Of a stretch of 64,000 bases of DNA, positions 22,018 through 35,090 are shown in pieces. Each line of letters starts with the position of its first letter. Position 1 is the first letter of the stretch. The notes under the pieces were generated by a model. It made no database searches and was not told the origin of the DNA. It saw nothing but the letters and a program-made list of their open reading frames with translations. Origin of the DNA: Erythroxylum novogranatense (taxonomy: Eukaryota; Streptophyta; Magnoliopsida; Malpighiales; Erythroxylaceae); NCBI GenBank assembly GCA_029891385.1, contig CM057235.1, positions 20,577,120 through 20,641,119 of the forward strand, given 5' to 3'. A program made the translations under genes and the position numbers.

Positions 22018-25000
22018 AAAGTAAGGAAATTATATTAACAATGAACAAGAGTTTCAATTTTTTAATTCAACTCTCTTGGTTCTCCAACTAATTGTCACTC
22101 ATTTAAGTAATTATTATAATCAATTATGAATGAAAAAATTTCAAGTAGGAAAATTGATCTCCTAGTTAGACCACTCAGTGTTAAAGATATGGAGGAAGCT
22201 TTATTCTCTCTTCATCCTAATAAGTACTTTAGCCTTAATAGAATGAATTGCTGCTTTTTATAGAAGCATGGATATATATCAAAACAATGGTAACAAATGT
22301 TGCTTTTGAGTTTCCCCAAACATGGAAAAATGTTGAAGGATTTAATAAGACCTTCATACGTCTCACTCCTAAGGCACCTTCCCTTTACTCTTTGAAAGAA
22401 TTTAGACCTATCTTATACCGTGACATAAATTTTGAAGCTTATAGCAAGAAGGCTAAAGGAGATACTCCCAAGACATATTGACCACTCATAACTAGCTTTC
22501 TTCAAAGATAGGTTGATACAAGACAATATTTTATTATATTAAGTGTAAGAAGTTGAAGTTAAGTAGCTTGTTCTTTGTAGATGATCTTATTATTCTCTTA
22601 AGAGTATAAGCTAATTACTTAAGTGCTCTAGTGAATGCAATAAACACATTTTAGGAGCTTTCAAGTGTCCCTATTAACAAAGATAAAATTTAGATGTGTC
22701 TCTTTAAGTGCACTCCACTAAGCTAATTGATTTTCTACCTAGACAAGCCTAAAATCAAAGAAGCCTCGTTTTACCTATTTAGTTATCTCTATCATTATAA
22801 ATAAGTCCTTATATAATGAATATCTCTACTGATTGAAAGGATATAGAGGAGTATTTCAAGTTAGTGTAACAAAACATCTCACTAGCTAGTAGGATTTAGC
22901 TCATCAACTTGATTTTGAGCATGCTCCATGTGGATAAATCTTCTCATCTCGAGCTATCTATAAGCATTGTTAAAACAATTTAGAAGAACTTGAGAATCTT
23001 TCTATAGGTAACTAATATATTGAACATGCTATGACTAAGGTAAAATAAAGTGAATTAAGTATGCCTAAGGAAAAGGATATCCCTATCAGAACTACCAATA
23101 ATATGATGGTGATTAAAATGTTATGGAGGTTTTTAGTTAATAGATAGGCAATTTGGGATAGATGGATATGTGCTTGTTACTTGGATGGATTAAATTTACG
23201 AACAATTCAATAAAGAAATAACTCTTTCTGGATTATGTTCAATTATTGAGGTTAATGGACATAGTTAGACATGAAATCACTTATAAAGTCGAGAATGGAG
23301 TAAACGTAAGATTCTAGTTTGATAATTAAACTAATTTTGGTTTTTTTAGAGAAGTAAGTGAGCTCATATCAATGCATACATCTATCCCGAGGCATGCCTC
23401 AATTAGAAATGTTACCAAGGACTTCATTCACTTATCTCCTAATAAGTTTTGTTCTTATACTAGATATGGAGGATGCTATAGGAAGAACATAAGCTCTATA
23501 GGTTATTTAAATTTTATGTCTTCATAAAAAATGTAGCTAGATGTCTCTAGTTTAATCCAAATTAAGAATCATCTCATTTTAATAACTAGTGAAAAATTTA
23601 TAGCTAAAACACATAAGCATACTCAAAGATCATGTTGCTGCTACATTTTCTAGATCAATTACCAATTTTGTTTCCAGATCTTACCCTATCACAATTCATA
23701 CAAAGATTACCTTTTCTACTCCATCTACTCCTCATTCTCAACTCCATTTCAACTCATCTATTAACACAAACAGGTCATAAACTCATTTCTATACTCATCA
23801 ACTTCTAGTTCTCATTAAAACTTCATTTTCACAACCAATCCGTCTTAAAAGCATGTGTAGCATGACTCATAGCTTCTTTCTCATCAAGCATATATATAAA
23901 AGCAAGAAATTTAAATACTCTTCATTATCCATGAAACATACATTCACAAGGCACCATTTCATGTCATTAACCTCTAACTATCATTAAAAACCAAATATCA
24001 GTCATGCATCTTCTTCATGTTTTGTATTTCAACATTCTTTACACTTCAATTTTTCTGTACATTCTCTATTTTTCTTCTCTCCAATTTTTTTTTCAACACT
24101 TAATCATACGCATTTCCTATGATCTTTTAACTTATAAATCATTTCTACACTATATTAAGACATCTAGATTATCAAATATTTGAAATCATACATCAAGATT
24201 TTTCTTTTCATATCTTAAACCCACGGTGTTCAAAAAACATCAACCATTTTTCTTTATGATCATGCAATGACAAATAAGTCACCATTTTTGTTTCATAAAC
24301 CAACAAATCTAAAGGATTCACATAATACTTACTTGATATTGCTTCGAAATCTTCGAAATCTTCAAGAATACCAAAAATCCCTACCTTCTTGTACAACCCA
24401 CGATCATCCTTCGAAAGGTGGTGGGGATAGGTTTATGGTGAGAATGAAAGAGAGAGCAAGGTGAAAGGGAAGCAAGTAAGAAATTAGAGAGCTAGGTTTA
24501 GTGTTGGTAAAGATTGGTAACAAAATGACATAAAGAAGAAGATAACCAAGAAAAAGAAGAGAGTAAGACCAAAATCACTAAGTGGTCTTCCAAATTAAAG
24601 CATCGTGAGAGACAAAAGGGTCTTTCAATTAAAAGAGTAATAACTTAGGACATGGTTTGGCAAGTGACACTTGTCACTTGCCACATGTCCAATTTCTAAA
24701 GCATTAAACTAGGTTCTATCATTTAACTAGTCTAATCAATTCCAATTGTCTCCCAATTTTCAATGACACTTGTCAAATAATCTCAAAGTCATTTATCAAA
24801 ATTTTCATTGCCAATTGATAGTAAATTCTACTACCATTTATCATTTGTCTTGCCACTTGATATTTTTCTTAGTCCAAAATTACCCAAATTTTTTAGAAAT
24901 TTTGCCAAAATTCATCAAAAATTCTAAATCACTAAATACAATCTCCAAATTAATTTTCCATATATAAAAACCACAACTCTCAATATAATCACTTTTATAA

Positions 25001-26200
25001 ACAATTATACCTAGAATTATCCATGAATGCATGTACAATTATTTTTATGTGCAAAAGTTCAATATTCACATGTATGTGTATATTATATAATGCATGAGCA
25101 TGCAATGCATTTCTAATCTGTTAGTAATCTTTCATATTCACTATTTTAGCCTTAACATGGGTAACGGGATGTTACAAGGGGGATATCTACATTAACTAGT
25201 GCTATTAAATGGATTCGTAAAGACTACACTGGAGCACGATTGAGAAGCAAGGCTGCAAGACAAACATTTTATTGCACCATCTACACTATGTGGAAGACAA
25301 GAAATGGAGTTATTTTATGCACTACTTCTTTTACATGCTTTGATTTAGTATTTAAGATAAAGACTATGATTTATAAGATTTTTTATAGAATGCATCTTGA
25401 AACTTTGATCACTATTTGATTTTATTGTTGTCATTGAACTGTTATGATGTTTTGATTACATCATTTGGTCTGGATATGCCCTAATGACCTTGTATATAAT
25501 TTTTTTGGTTTAATACTAATTTACCATTCATCCAAAAAAGGGGAAAGGTTTATAGAGCACCTTTTCTTAAAATGTGACTTCTGCTACTATATCTATAGAG
25601 GAATGTTGTAGATAAGTAGCTTTCCTTCTCTAATAAATCATAATGATACTTTGCTATGTTCATATTAGTTTCATAACCTTTGTAATGGTGACCATCTGGT
25701 TTTGCAGGTTTTCCTTGGGAAACACCATAAATGCTCTTTGGTGAGAAAGAAATATGAAGGTAGTACAAAAACAATATCTGACAAGGATGCTCTTCTTTAT
25801 GTTCTTATTGTCCTCACAAAGGAATAATTAATGGCAAAGTTAACTTTGAAAGCAATATAAACTTAGCTTCCTCTTGTAATATACTTCTGGATTATATATG
25901 AACAAGCTCTAAATGGTTAACCTAATCAAGCGCCGACATTATTATTTGTTATTAGAAGAAATGGTACTCTAAACATAAGCCTTAACACTATCAATTGAGT
26001 TTTAGGACACTTAGATACATTTTATTCTTGTAAGTTTTAGTTGATTTTAGAAATATCTTGAGTTCTTACATTTGAATGGCTTTATATTGATTGTATTATC
26101 AAGATTTTCATAATAGCTTAGTTTTCATTTATACTTAACTCTTTTAGTTAGCAATGTATTTACATGATTTCTTAAAAAATTCAAATAAAGGAACTAAAAT
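22018..26200 (+). pseudogene. LINE copy A (non-LTR retrotransposon), decayed and interrupted
   Basis: The best-kept stretch (22248-22481) has an RT motif resembling the plant L1 pattern (FIRLTPK..., YSLKEFRPILY). Later fragments include a cysteine-rich WRD-type region near 25545-25610. The copy is full of stops and aligns with 29717-31850 over most of its length. It contains an extra block (about 23514-25537) absent from the second copy. That block contains a LINE C-terminal piece (IKWIRKDYTGARLRSKAARQ, MWKTRNGVIL, about 25185-25420) and a typical LINE 3' end, TTGTATATAATTTTTTTGG then an A-run at about 25537. The element once copied itself by target-primed reverse transcription. Confidence 0.72.
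23600..25176 (-). repeat. Probable LTR fragment or solo LTR inside LINE copy A
   Basis: On the minus strand the right end reads TGTAACATCCCGTTACCC, the usual start of Tekay-type LTRs. Uninterrupted AT-rich sequence without coding signal runs left to about 23600. LINE sequence resumes at 25177. The left boundary and a target duplication were not found. Confidence 0.45.
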
Positions 26201-27021
26201 TATATTAAATAGATGCTAGTATAATTGTGTATTTAATAAATGACATTGTTTTGAATAACTCTTTGCTCTTGGAGTGAAACTGATGTTTTTGTTACATATT
26301 TTGAGAAATGATATTGCTTTAAACAAACCTACATTTGAAGTGCAAAGGACAACGTTTTATTAACTGAAACTACATTTTTGAATAACTTTGCACTTGGAGT
26401 GCAAAAGATGACTTTTGTTGCATGAAATAGTGTTTTGGAACTTACATATGCATAATCGACTCATGTATGTTATGTGTATTTGTTATCTTTTGGCTTAGAG
26501 CTATGACAAGGCTCCATTTTATCAGTTAAACTGATAAATAAAGGCATAATGTCTTACATGATTTTAGTACTTAAGATTTGTATATGATTTTTATAATTGG
26601 TGAGATAACGATTGGCCATTCGTGTGCTAGGTCTAATAGATTAAACAACCCCCGTACCCTTAATGCTGCTAGATAAAAGTTGAGTCCTTATATCAATAAC
26701 ATTTTATGGAACTTGCAGGTGATTGAACATCTAGAGGTTTGGTCATCACTTAGGGTCATGACGCTCTTGTCAATCGTAGTCTAGACTTATCACAGATGAA
26801 AGCCGAGCTAACATTGAAAATCAGTGGGTGTACCACTAGTTTAGCCGATTAGTGGTGACACATATAACTATTTAGGCCTATTATGATATTTAGCTTCCTG
26901 ACAAAATTTGATTTATACATATGATGCTTTTTTGCTCTTATATACTAGAATTGGAACCTAGGTTCACTGAATGAGTGGAATTAAAAGTCCATAAATTGTG
27001 ATAGAGTTTTAATGTAAATAT
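26201..27021. other. Unclassified region with imperfect internal repeats
   Basis: No gene is seen. Three diverged copies of a roughly 70-base unit (TTTGAATAACT..TTGCxCTTGGAGTG..) lie at about 26250-26450. The remainder looks like an old repeat; it continues on the other side of the solo LTR at 29046-29260, where GGTCATGAC also occurs. Confidence 0.4.
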
Positions 27022-29045
27022 AGAAGTGTTGGATTCTAGCGAGCGGGGATCACCGCAGCGAAACGATGGGAACACATGTGAGGACTCTTCAAGAAAAGTT
27101 CATCACAGTTAACTTTTGACCTCGTCGTGGTGAAGTCCCGAGGTTGTGCAACATACCCTTCGGGTGAAATATGCTGTGACAAAGTCCAAGACTTCATCGC
27201 AGCAAAGTTCCAGATTTATTCTAACCCTCTTGGGAAAAATATGATGCGGTGAAAGTTCATCCTTCGCTGCGGTGACATTCCTCGTATAGGCAAGAGTCGC
27301 TCTCAGAAAAGGTTCGCCGTGGCAAGACCCCAATATCAAACAATGCAAAAACACATACAAACATACATTTCTCACCACCCCTTAACCTAAAATTTCTAAT
27401 ATCCAACAAGTTCATATTCTATATCGTTTGAAAATTATGGGCAAAACATAAATATACTTCGTTGACATTAAAAGAAGAGTTTTACAAAGCTTTAACGGGC
27501 ATTTCAAGCCACATTACATCATAATCCAAAAAATACAAACTTTACATGAACAAATAACGTTTGAAATGCGGCTAAAGCCTTATGTTTTAAAAAACTAACT
27601 TAAAATACAAAATATGCAGATTTGTAGTGATGCCCTTATGCTTGATCACTCAATCTCTTATATCACCTAAAGATGGGGAAGAATTGGGGGTGAGTTTACA
27701 AGCTCGTGGGTAACAAGTTTATAATGAAGAATAAGTCAAATCATTTAAAAATATTCATTGCCATTTCAACTTTGCATTTAATCCATAAATGCATATTTCT
27801 TAAAATTCTCAACTTGTCAAGCAATTCATAAGCACACAAACATGTATTTGTCAACTTGTCAACATATCATAAACACATAAGCAAATCAAAATAGTTTGGG
27901 TAGGTCCATGAAGGAGTTCTTGTGAATCTCTGGTAATAACAGAATGGACTATCACAAATCCATGTAATAGTTTTGTGTAGTTCGTAAATATGAGGGAGTA
28001 TGAGAGAGCTACATACCACTAGCAGGCAAGCGGGAGAAGCTTTTAATAGAGTCGACGTGCACGTGACATAACAGAATGGACCACCACTAATAACATGAAT
28101 TTCATAACTTGAAAACATATTGTCCAAAAGGCACATTTCGAAAACATGATTTTCATAAGCATAATTTATTTCCAAAAAACCAATTCTATCTTCATTTCAT
28201 ACATCTTCAACACAATTCATGAACCAAACATGTAACAAATTTCTCAATTCATTCAAGAAGCAAAAAAATGCAACATTTAGTAAAGTGGTTGAAATCATTT
28301 AATTCTATTAAATTTGAAAACCTCCATGGCTCATTAACTCTACTATAAATATGTAACCCACCTTGAAGTCTTTGCTTAAATACATGCTCAAAGATGCCTC
28401 TCCTCTTTCCTTTCTTGATTACCTTTAACAAAATTCAATTGAAAATTCCCACAAAGCATATTCACTAAAATTGATTTTAGAATACTTAAACCCATACATT
28501 TCCTAAGCTTTATGAACTAAAAGCTTTCCATAAATCCAAAGGATGAAAATTAAACTTACCTTGAAACTTCACCAAATAATGAGATTATTGGCTCAAATGA
28601 AAGCTCGTATCTTCCTCTTTGTTTTTCTTTTCTTGAACAACCTTAAAATATCTCTAGAAAGCTTAGAAAAAATGAAACCCTAATTTTCTCCCTTCTTTTT
28701 TCTCCAACAACGACACTCTCTCTCCCTTTCTTTCTTATTTTGTTTCTTCTTCTTCTTAAAACAAGACAACACTTTTCTTCTTCCTTTTATATCCTTAATA
28801 AGAATGAAAAGTCCACTTTGCCTTTCCTTTAAAGCCTTATGGCTTTTAAACTTAAGTGATCTTCAAAAAATGCCCTTTATGCAATACATTCTTACAAATT
28901 TAATTCTAACCTTTCTATTCTAAATCCTAATTGCTACTTATGCTTGCTAAATTAATGATTAAATTCTAAGAAAATAAAATAAAATAATTCAATAAATAAA
29001 TAAATTAAATAAAATGAAAGAAAAAATTTGGGGTCCAACAAGAAG
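27022..29045 (-). mobile_element. Solo LTR A with perfect 5-bp target duplication
   Basis: The LTR itself is 27027-29040 (2014 bp), starting TGTTGGATTC and ending GGGGTCCAACA on the plus strand. AGAAG flanks it on both sides (27022-27026 and 29041-29045). Minus orientation is shown by the start TGTTGGACCCCAAATTTTTTC, like the E1 LTR start, and by shared internal blocks (GTCGACGTGCACGTGAC at 28051-28067, AAGCGGGAGAAG near 28028, GGGGGTGAG near 27685). No internal element sequence remains, so recombination between two LTRs removed it. Confidence 0.92.
27038..27330. repeat. GC-rich CACCGCAGCGAAA-type array in solo LTR A
   Basis: Motifs of the form CACCGCAGCGAA, GTCGTGGTGAAG, TTCGCTGCGGTGAC and GTTCGCCGTGGCAAG alternate with GAAAAGTTCATC-like spacers. 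They resemble the TTCGCCGCGGCGAA motifs in the Athila-like element at 48078-56369, although the elements are of different lineages. Confidence 0.65.
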
Positions 29046-29289
29046 TGTGTTTAAAACTGATTTACATGTATTTTAATTGAGTTTTGCGATTTTCAAAATA
29101 TATCTGTTATGCTATCCAAATGTTTTCAAAGGATATTCAGTTAGCCTTGGATAGTCAGGTTAAGGGTACCGTAAGTATCTTTAGCCTAGGTATGTAGCAA
29201 CTGTCATGTGCCCGATGTGATTTCAGGTCATGACACTAATAGCAAATCAACTTTTGAGAACCAATATTTTCAGATCATATTCCTATTTT

Positions 29290-29392
29290 AATATAAATCT
29301 ACTCCAATAATGCAAGGGTGCAAGCACTATATCTGCCTATGTTAATACAAATCTTCTCCAACAATGCAAGGGCACAAACTCTATATCTGAAT
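29290..29392 (+). repeat. Two tandem ~54-bp units
   Basis: AATATAAATCTACTCCAATA and TGCAAGGG..CTATATCTG recur with a 54-base period and about 80 per cent identity. They sit just upstream of the LINE copy B coding remains. Confidence 0.7.
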
Positions 29393-29399
29393 GAGAAAG

Positions 29400-31850
29400 A
29401 TTGAATTGATAACAAAGGACTTAAAGAACCTTAATAAAAGAAGATTTGGTAACATTAATTTTGTTTTCTCTCAAGGAAGGGAAAGATTGAATAGAGCTTA
29501 ATCTAACCTTGAAATTTCCCCTATAAATATGGACTTCTAAGCAAAGGAGAGGATAGCTTTATTGAATTACACTCATAGAGTTGAGTTTAATCACTCTATT
29601 TGGAAGCAAAGATCTAGAATAAATTGGCTTAGGGATGGTGATAAAAATACTTCCTTCTTTCATAACTTAGTTCTTAGTAAGAGGAGCAACAACAAAATAT
29701 TTTCTTGTACTTTTAAATAAGGAAATTATATTAATAATGAACAATATTTTTAATTTTTTAATTCAACTCTCTTAGTTCTCCAACTAATTGTCACTTGTTT
29801 ATGTAATTATTATAATCAATTATGAATGAGCAAATTTCAAGTAGGAAAATTGTACTCCTAGTTAGACCACTCAGTGTTAGAGATATGGAGGAAGCTTTAT
29901 TCTCTCTTCATCCTAATAAGTACTTTAGCCCTATTAGAATGACTTATTTCATTTTATAAAAGCATGGATATATATCAAAACAATGGTAACAAATGTTGCT
30001 TTCGAGTTTCCCAAATATGGAAAAATGTTGAAGGAATATAATAGAAGCTTCATATGTCTCATTGCTAAGGTACCTTCCTTTTACTCTTTGAAAGAATTTA
30101 AGCCTATCCTATACTATGACATAAATTTTGAAGCTTATAGCAAGAAGGCTAAAGGAGATGCTCCTAAGATATATTGATCACTCATAACTAACTTTCTTTA
30201 AAGATAGGTTGATATGAGACAACATTTTATTATACTAAGTGTAAGAAGTTGAAGTTAAGTAGCATGTTCTTGGTAGATGATCTTATTCTTCTCTTAAGAG
30301 TACAAGCTAATTAATTAAGTGTTCTAGTGATTGCATTAAACACATTTTAGGAGCTTACAAGTCTCCCTATTAACAAGGATAAAATTTAGATGTGTCTCCT
30401 TAAGTTCACTCCACTTAGCTAATTGATTTTCTACTTGGACAAGTTTACAATCAAAAAAGCCTCTTTTTACCTATCTAGGTATCTCTATCATTATAAATAA
30501 GTCCTCATATATTGAATATCTACAGCGAATTAAAAGGATACAAAAGAGGATTTCAAGTTAGTGTAACAAAACATCTCACTAGCTAGTAGGATTTAGCTCA
30601 CCAACTTGATTTTAAATAGGCTCCATGTGAATTAATCTTCTCATCTCGGGCTATCTATAAGCATTGTTAAAACAATTTAAAAGAACTTGAGAATCTTTCT
30701 ATAGGTAAGTACTATGGTAAACACGTTATGACTACGGTAAAATAGAACAAATTAAGTATGCCTAAGGTAAAGGGTAATAATGAGCCATCCCTATCAGAAC
30801 TACCAATAATATGATGGTGATTAAAATATTATGAAGGCTTTTAGGTAATAGATAGGCAATTCGAGATAGATGGATTTGTGCTTATTACTTGGATGGATTA
30901 AATTTACGAACCATTCAATAAGGAAACAACTTTTTTTGGACTATGTTCAATTATTGAGGTTATCTCCTAATAAGTTATGTTCTTATACTAGAAATGAAGG
31001 ATGATACAGGAGAAAAATAAGCTTTATAGGTTATTTCACTAATTCCTTATGTAGATTGTTCTTAAGAATGCAAAATCCAAGAGTTAAATGGCATAACTAG
31101 GTTTGGTTCAACCAAGCTAACCCAAGGGCTTCAGTTATTCTCTAGCTTTTTATAAAAGGAAAATCATTTATAATTGATAAAACTAAGGGGTTTATGAATA
31201 TTACAATTATATGCTATCTCTACAACCAAAAGGAAGGGTTTATGGAGCACCTTTTCTTTAGATGTGACTTCTGTTACCATATCTAGAGAGGAATGTTGTA
31301 GATAAGTAGCTTTCCTTCTCTAATAAATCATAATGATACTTTACTATGTTCATATTAGTCTCATAACCTTTGTAATGGTGACCACTTGGTTTTGCAGGTT
31401 TTCCTTACACCATAAATGCTCTTTGGTGAGAAAGAAATATAAAGGTAGTACAAAAACAATATTTGATAGGGATGCTCTTCTTTATGTTCTTATTGTCCTT
31501 ACAAAGGAATAATTAATGGCTCAAAAAATTAACTTTGAATGTAGCCTAAACTTAGCTTCCTCTTGTAACATACTTCTAGATTATATATGAACAAGCTCTA
31601 AATGGTTAGTCTCTGACATTATTATTTGTTATTAGAAGAAATGGTACTCCAAACATAAACCTGAACATTATCAATTGAGTTTTAGCACACTTAGATACAT
31701 TTTATTCTAGTAAGTTTTAGTTGATTTTAGAAATAGCTTGAGTTCTTACATTTGAATGGTTTTATATTGGTTGTATTATCAAGATTTTCATAATAGCTTC
31801 AATGTATTTACTTAATTTCTAAAAAAGTCAAATAAAGGAAATAAAATTAT
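29400..31850 (+). pseudogene. LINE copy B, decayed
   Basis: This copy starts further upstream than copy A and keeps a typical pre-RT segment, SIWKQRSRINWLRDGDKNTSF (first 20 residues diagnostic), at about 29600-29665. The RT piece at 29983-30177 matches that of copy A, including the same stop after its last Tyr codon. A later piece around 31235-31300 (EHLFF.CDFCYHIW pattern) is the usual C-terminal cysteine-rich region. About 170 bases present in copy A (near 23270-23440) are missing here. No intact frame exists. Confidence 0.75.
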
Positions 31851-32610
31851 ATTTGAAAAATTAATATTATAGTCACAATATCTTAATGAAAAGTATTAAA
31901 TAAACATCTTAACTACAAATAATAAATAAGTACTGTTAATCCTTGTAGTATATAAGATATGCATTATAACTAAACTAATAAAATATTTACCTTTTCTTTG
32001 ATATATATTAGCCACATAATGATATCATAACAATGTGAATTATTTTAACTATTATAATTTGTCAAACTTGATCATGAAAATTCAAATTGAATTTTTAATG
32101 AAAGATATTGAGGCTAACTAATCATTTAAACTTTGTATTTTCTATATATTATTTTAATTGACAAGGTTACATAGATTAACATATGGACAAAGAGCTTAAA
32201 TATGGTTTAAAATAGCACTTAGATATCTATAAAATTGCTTTTATCTTATAAATTTTTAACATCTAACATTTGTTAATATATGTGCCAACCTATAATATTT
32301 CATCACAGAACTTTCATTTATGATTTAATTGCAAGTTTATAATCTTAAGTAGTCAGTAGTTTAAGCATTATATAAATTCCAAAAGAGCAAATTAAATTCT
32401 AACATTGATATATAAATTCAAATTAGGGCTTCACATTTCATAATGTTCAAATTGAATCTTAATATTTTAAAAGCGTTTAAATTAAACCTTACACACAAAA
32501 AAATAAAAAAAAATGATTTAATCAATCAAAACCTAAATCCCTATCAATTTGACAATTTTTTAACTTAACGATTCTTAGAAGTAATCTACTAGGCCCAGAC
32601 ATTCTGATTA
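31851..32610. other. AT-rich spacer, nothing recognised
   Basis: Very AT-rich sequence with no open frame, no repeat structure and no terminal motifs that could be assigned. Confidence 0.6.
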
Positions 32611-33398
32611 GTCACGAGAATATATACTATACAGACTCTACAAAGGTAAAGAAGACTCACAAACATGATTTTCTAGGACATTCCTTGAATGGTTCCAATC
32701 TTTAGACAAATGGAGGTGTGACATATCCCACATTTTAACTTGCCATCACTTATGGGAAACTGAGCTACCCTATAAGGCCTTACAAGGTAATAGTGAAAAT
32801 TTACCTAAATAAACCCCCGCTCCAGAAACCTTAATGTACCTTCATTATGGACTTACGCAAGCGACTACATCCCTTTAACATCTGGGGATTTGAAATCGCG
32901 ATGTTGGGCAAACCTAGGTCGAACATGGTGGCTTTGATAACACTATTTAGTAGGTTTAAAAGGTGTATATGAAGTTGATGCTTTTGGAACCTTTGAAGAC
33001 TCAGAAACTTGAGGTTTAGGCATACGATTAGATGTACACTTTGATTTTGATAGTCATTGTTTCTTTTGAGTTGTCTGAGGATGTATATACTATCTAATCA
33101 AAGGGTAATTGAATTTAAATACCTTTGAGTATTCAACTTCTTCTGGATACGTCTGATACATAGGAGATAGATATGTTGGTTGTGTAGTTGGAAAATTCGA
33201 AGAGGATGAGCCATAGATTGTCCTTAATTGTGTAGAATGCATATCAGCTTCAATTTGTTGCATAATTCCTTGTATCTTTTGTATCTCAAGAACTTTGAAG
33301 TCGAAGTTTGGCCCTATATAATGGGCAGAGATGTATTATTTGAGTTCAACATTAAGACGCTGAATCTGGGCTTTGTAAGATCGATACATTGTTTGTAT
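32611..33398 (-). other. Downstream part of pararetrovirus-like remnant, rearranged
   Basis: About 33000-33395 continues the minus-strand coding signal after the movement-protein-like frame, with a Gln-rich helical segment and several stops. At 32612-32679 a 68-base piece repeats the sequence at 34898-34966 in the same orientation, so the remnant is rearranged or came from more than one copy. 32715-32960 has an LTR-like TGTGACATATCCCACAT. It also has a degenerate tRNA-Met-type primer site in reverse (near 32932-32948), possibly from a small non-autonomous LTR element. Confidence 0.45.
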
Positions 33399-35090
33399 CT
33401 ATTCTGAAATAGAATTGAATTTTTTATGATTAACAATGTTTTGTTGGCTAATTCCATCTAGCTTGGAACCAACCCTTCTCATAACTTTGTTTTGTGTTAC
33501 TGTGTTAGATGCCTGATGATCTGATATAAGGGTTGAAGATAACCCACTGTTTTCATCAGTACTCTTTGATATTTGAGGAAAGTCATCCTCGTATGGCCTT
33601 CCTATCATATAGGGTATAGGAGTAGGAGTCATAACAGGAATTGTTGGCATAAATATGCTAGATCCACTAGTAGATTTGCATGTATTTGACATAGATTTAG
33701 ACGACCGAAGCATCTCTCTAAGAGAATTTGGTCTGGATCTTTCTATCATGGATAGACCATTATGATCGTCTGGATCTGAATCACCACTAAGAGGGTGATA
33801 GTCACGGGAAGGTAAGAACCAAGATTTGGGCTTTGATTTTTTCTTCCTTCTCCGTTGATATCTTGGATCATCATCATCACTATCTGACTCAGGGTTGAGA
33901 CAGATTTCACAGTTTGGTTCACACATGGATGGGTTGACATCCCATACAAAGTGTTCACGATGATGACTAACATAAACTAGATCTCTGTTAGATTTAAAGT
34001 AATGAACAGGAGGATTAGATTTACCTTCCGTATGAGAATATATGGGTTGGATCTTAAGACTTATTGCCCTGGATGATAGATATGAGTGTAAATCAATTTG
34101 CTGGATCATCAGGATAGATCCTGATGTTAATGGACCAGGCATGTCGTTGCTGGACCATGCATAGAAAGACTTAATAGTACCATCTCTCAAAGTCTTCAAA
34201 ATCGAAGGAGTTGTCGTATGAAAAGAGTGTTGATGAGGCAAATGGAATACCTTCTGGTAGTTGGTAATCCATTTTGTTGACATCAACTTTTCAAGGTCCT
34301 ATGAAGGCAACTGCTTCGAGATCTAGATGATAGTCGTCTGATCATTAGATTGATTAGCAACCATATAAAGAGCATCTTAAGTAGAGTTTGGAAAGTTTAA
34401 ATCCAAAGCATGATTTTGTAGACAATAGATCATCTCGTGATGTAAGGTAGCCATGATGTCTGTAGGATCTTGATCTGCTCCAGTGATCTATATCTGAACT
34501 TGTAGACGTTCAGATAAGGTAAAATCATCCAACCTGATGTTGAAATCAGGTGTTATGGTCAAGATGACACTTTCGTTATTGAGTGTAGTTAGTAAGGTAT
34601 CAATAAGGGCATTTTGGTACGTTGTGTAGGCAGTGTTAAGAAGAGATGTCCTAGCAGTCAGAGGTATTCCCTTTCTTCTATGAAGAGTAAGAACAAGTCG
34701 TATAGCTCCAACATGAACATGTGTATGATTTTGTTTCCTCCATAAGGTGATCAGCTCCTTAGGGATTTCAAGCTTTACGTATTGTTTTACAGTTATATAT
34801 CTGATACCATACTATTCCATTTTGGAACTCTGGATGATTTCTTTCACACAAGGTCTAGAAGTAGATAAAATACTATGAATACTTCTTATCCAAGAACCGT
34901 CACAAGAATATATACTATACGGACTTAACAAAGGTAAAGAAGACTCACAAACACTATTTTCTACAGGCATATGAGTAATTTTTACTAGATTTTTGATTTT
35001 GTTTGATAATACACACTTCACACTAGAACATAAAGAAGATATAGAAAAACTTGAAGATAAATGTACAGGGTTGGAAGACAATGTTTCCAT
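33399..35090 (-). pseudogene. Endogenous pararetrovirus-like movement-protein gene, broken
   Basis: One reading frame runs from 35090 to 33399 and is interrupted by five in-frame stops, at 34812-34814, 34488-34490, 34377-34379, 34323-34325 and 34299-34301, with no frameshift. The section about 34330-34750 resembles the 30K-type movement domain found in Caulimoviridae: a HVHVGAIRLVL strand, then conserved Asn/Asp-rich and His-Asp positions. The following 295-residue open part has an acidic DSDDDD run and a strongly basic RRRKKK run. Known members open plasmodesmata for cell-to-cell spread. Here it is a fossil in the host genome. No RT or coat gene was found next to it. A movement-like gene captured by another repeat is the main alternative. 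Confidence 0.62.

Noticed and set aside
32932..32948. Reverse primer-site-like sequence taken as the pararetrovirus genome start
   Set aside because: It has two mismatches, lies downstream of the movement-like frame, and is next to LTR-like sequence, so a small LTR element is at least as likely.
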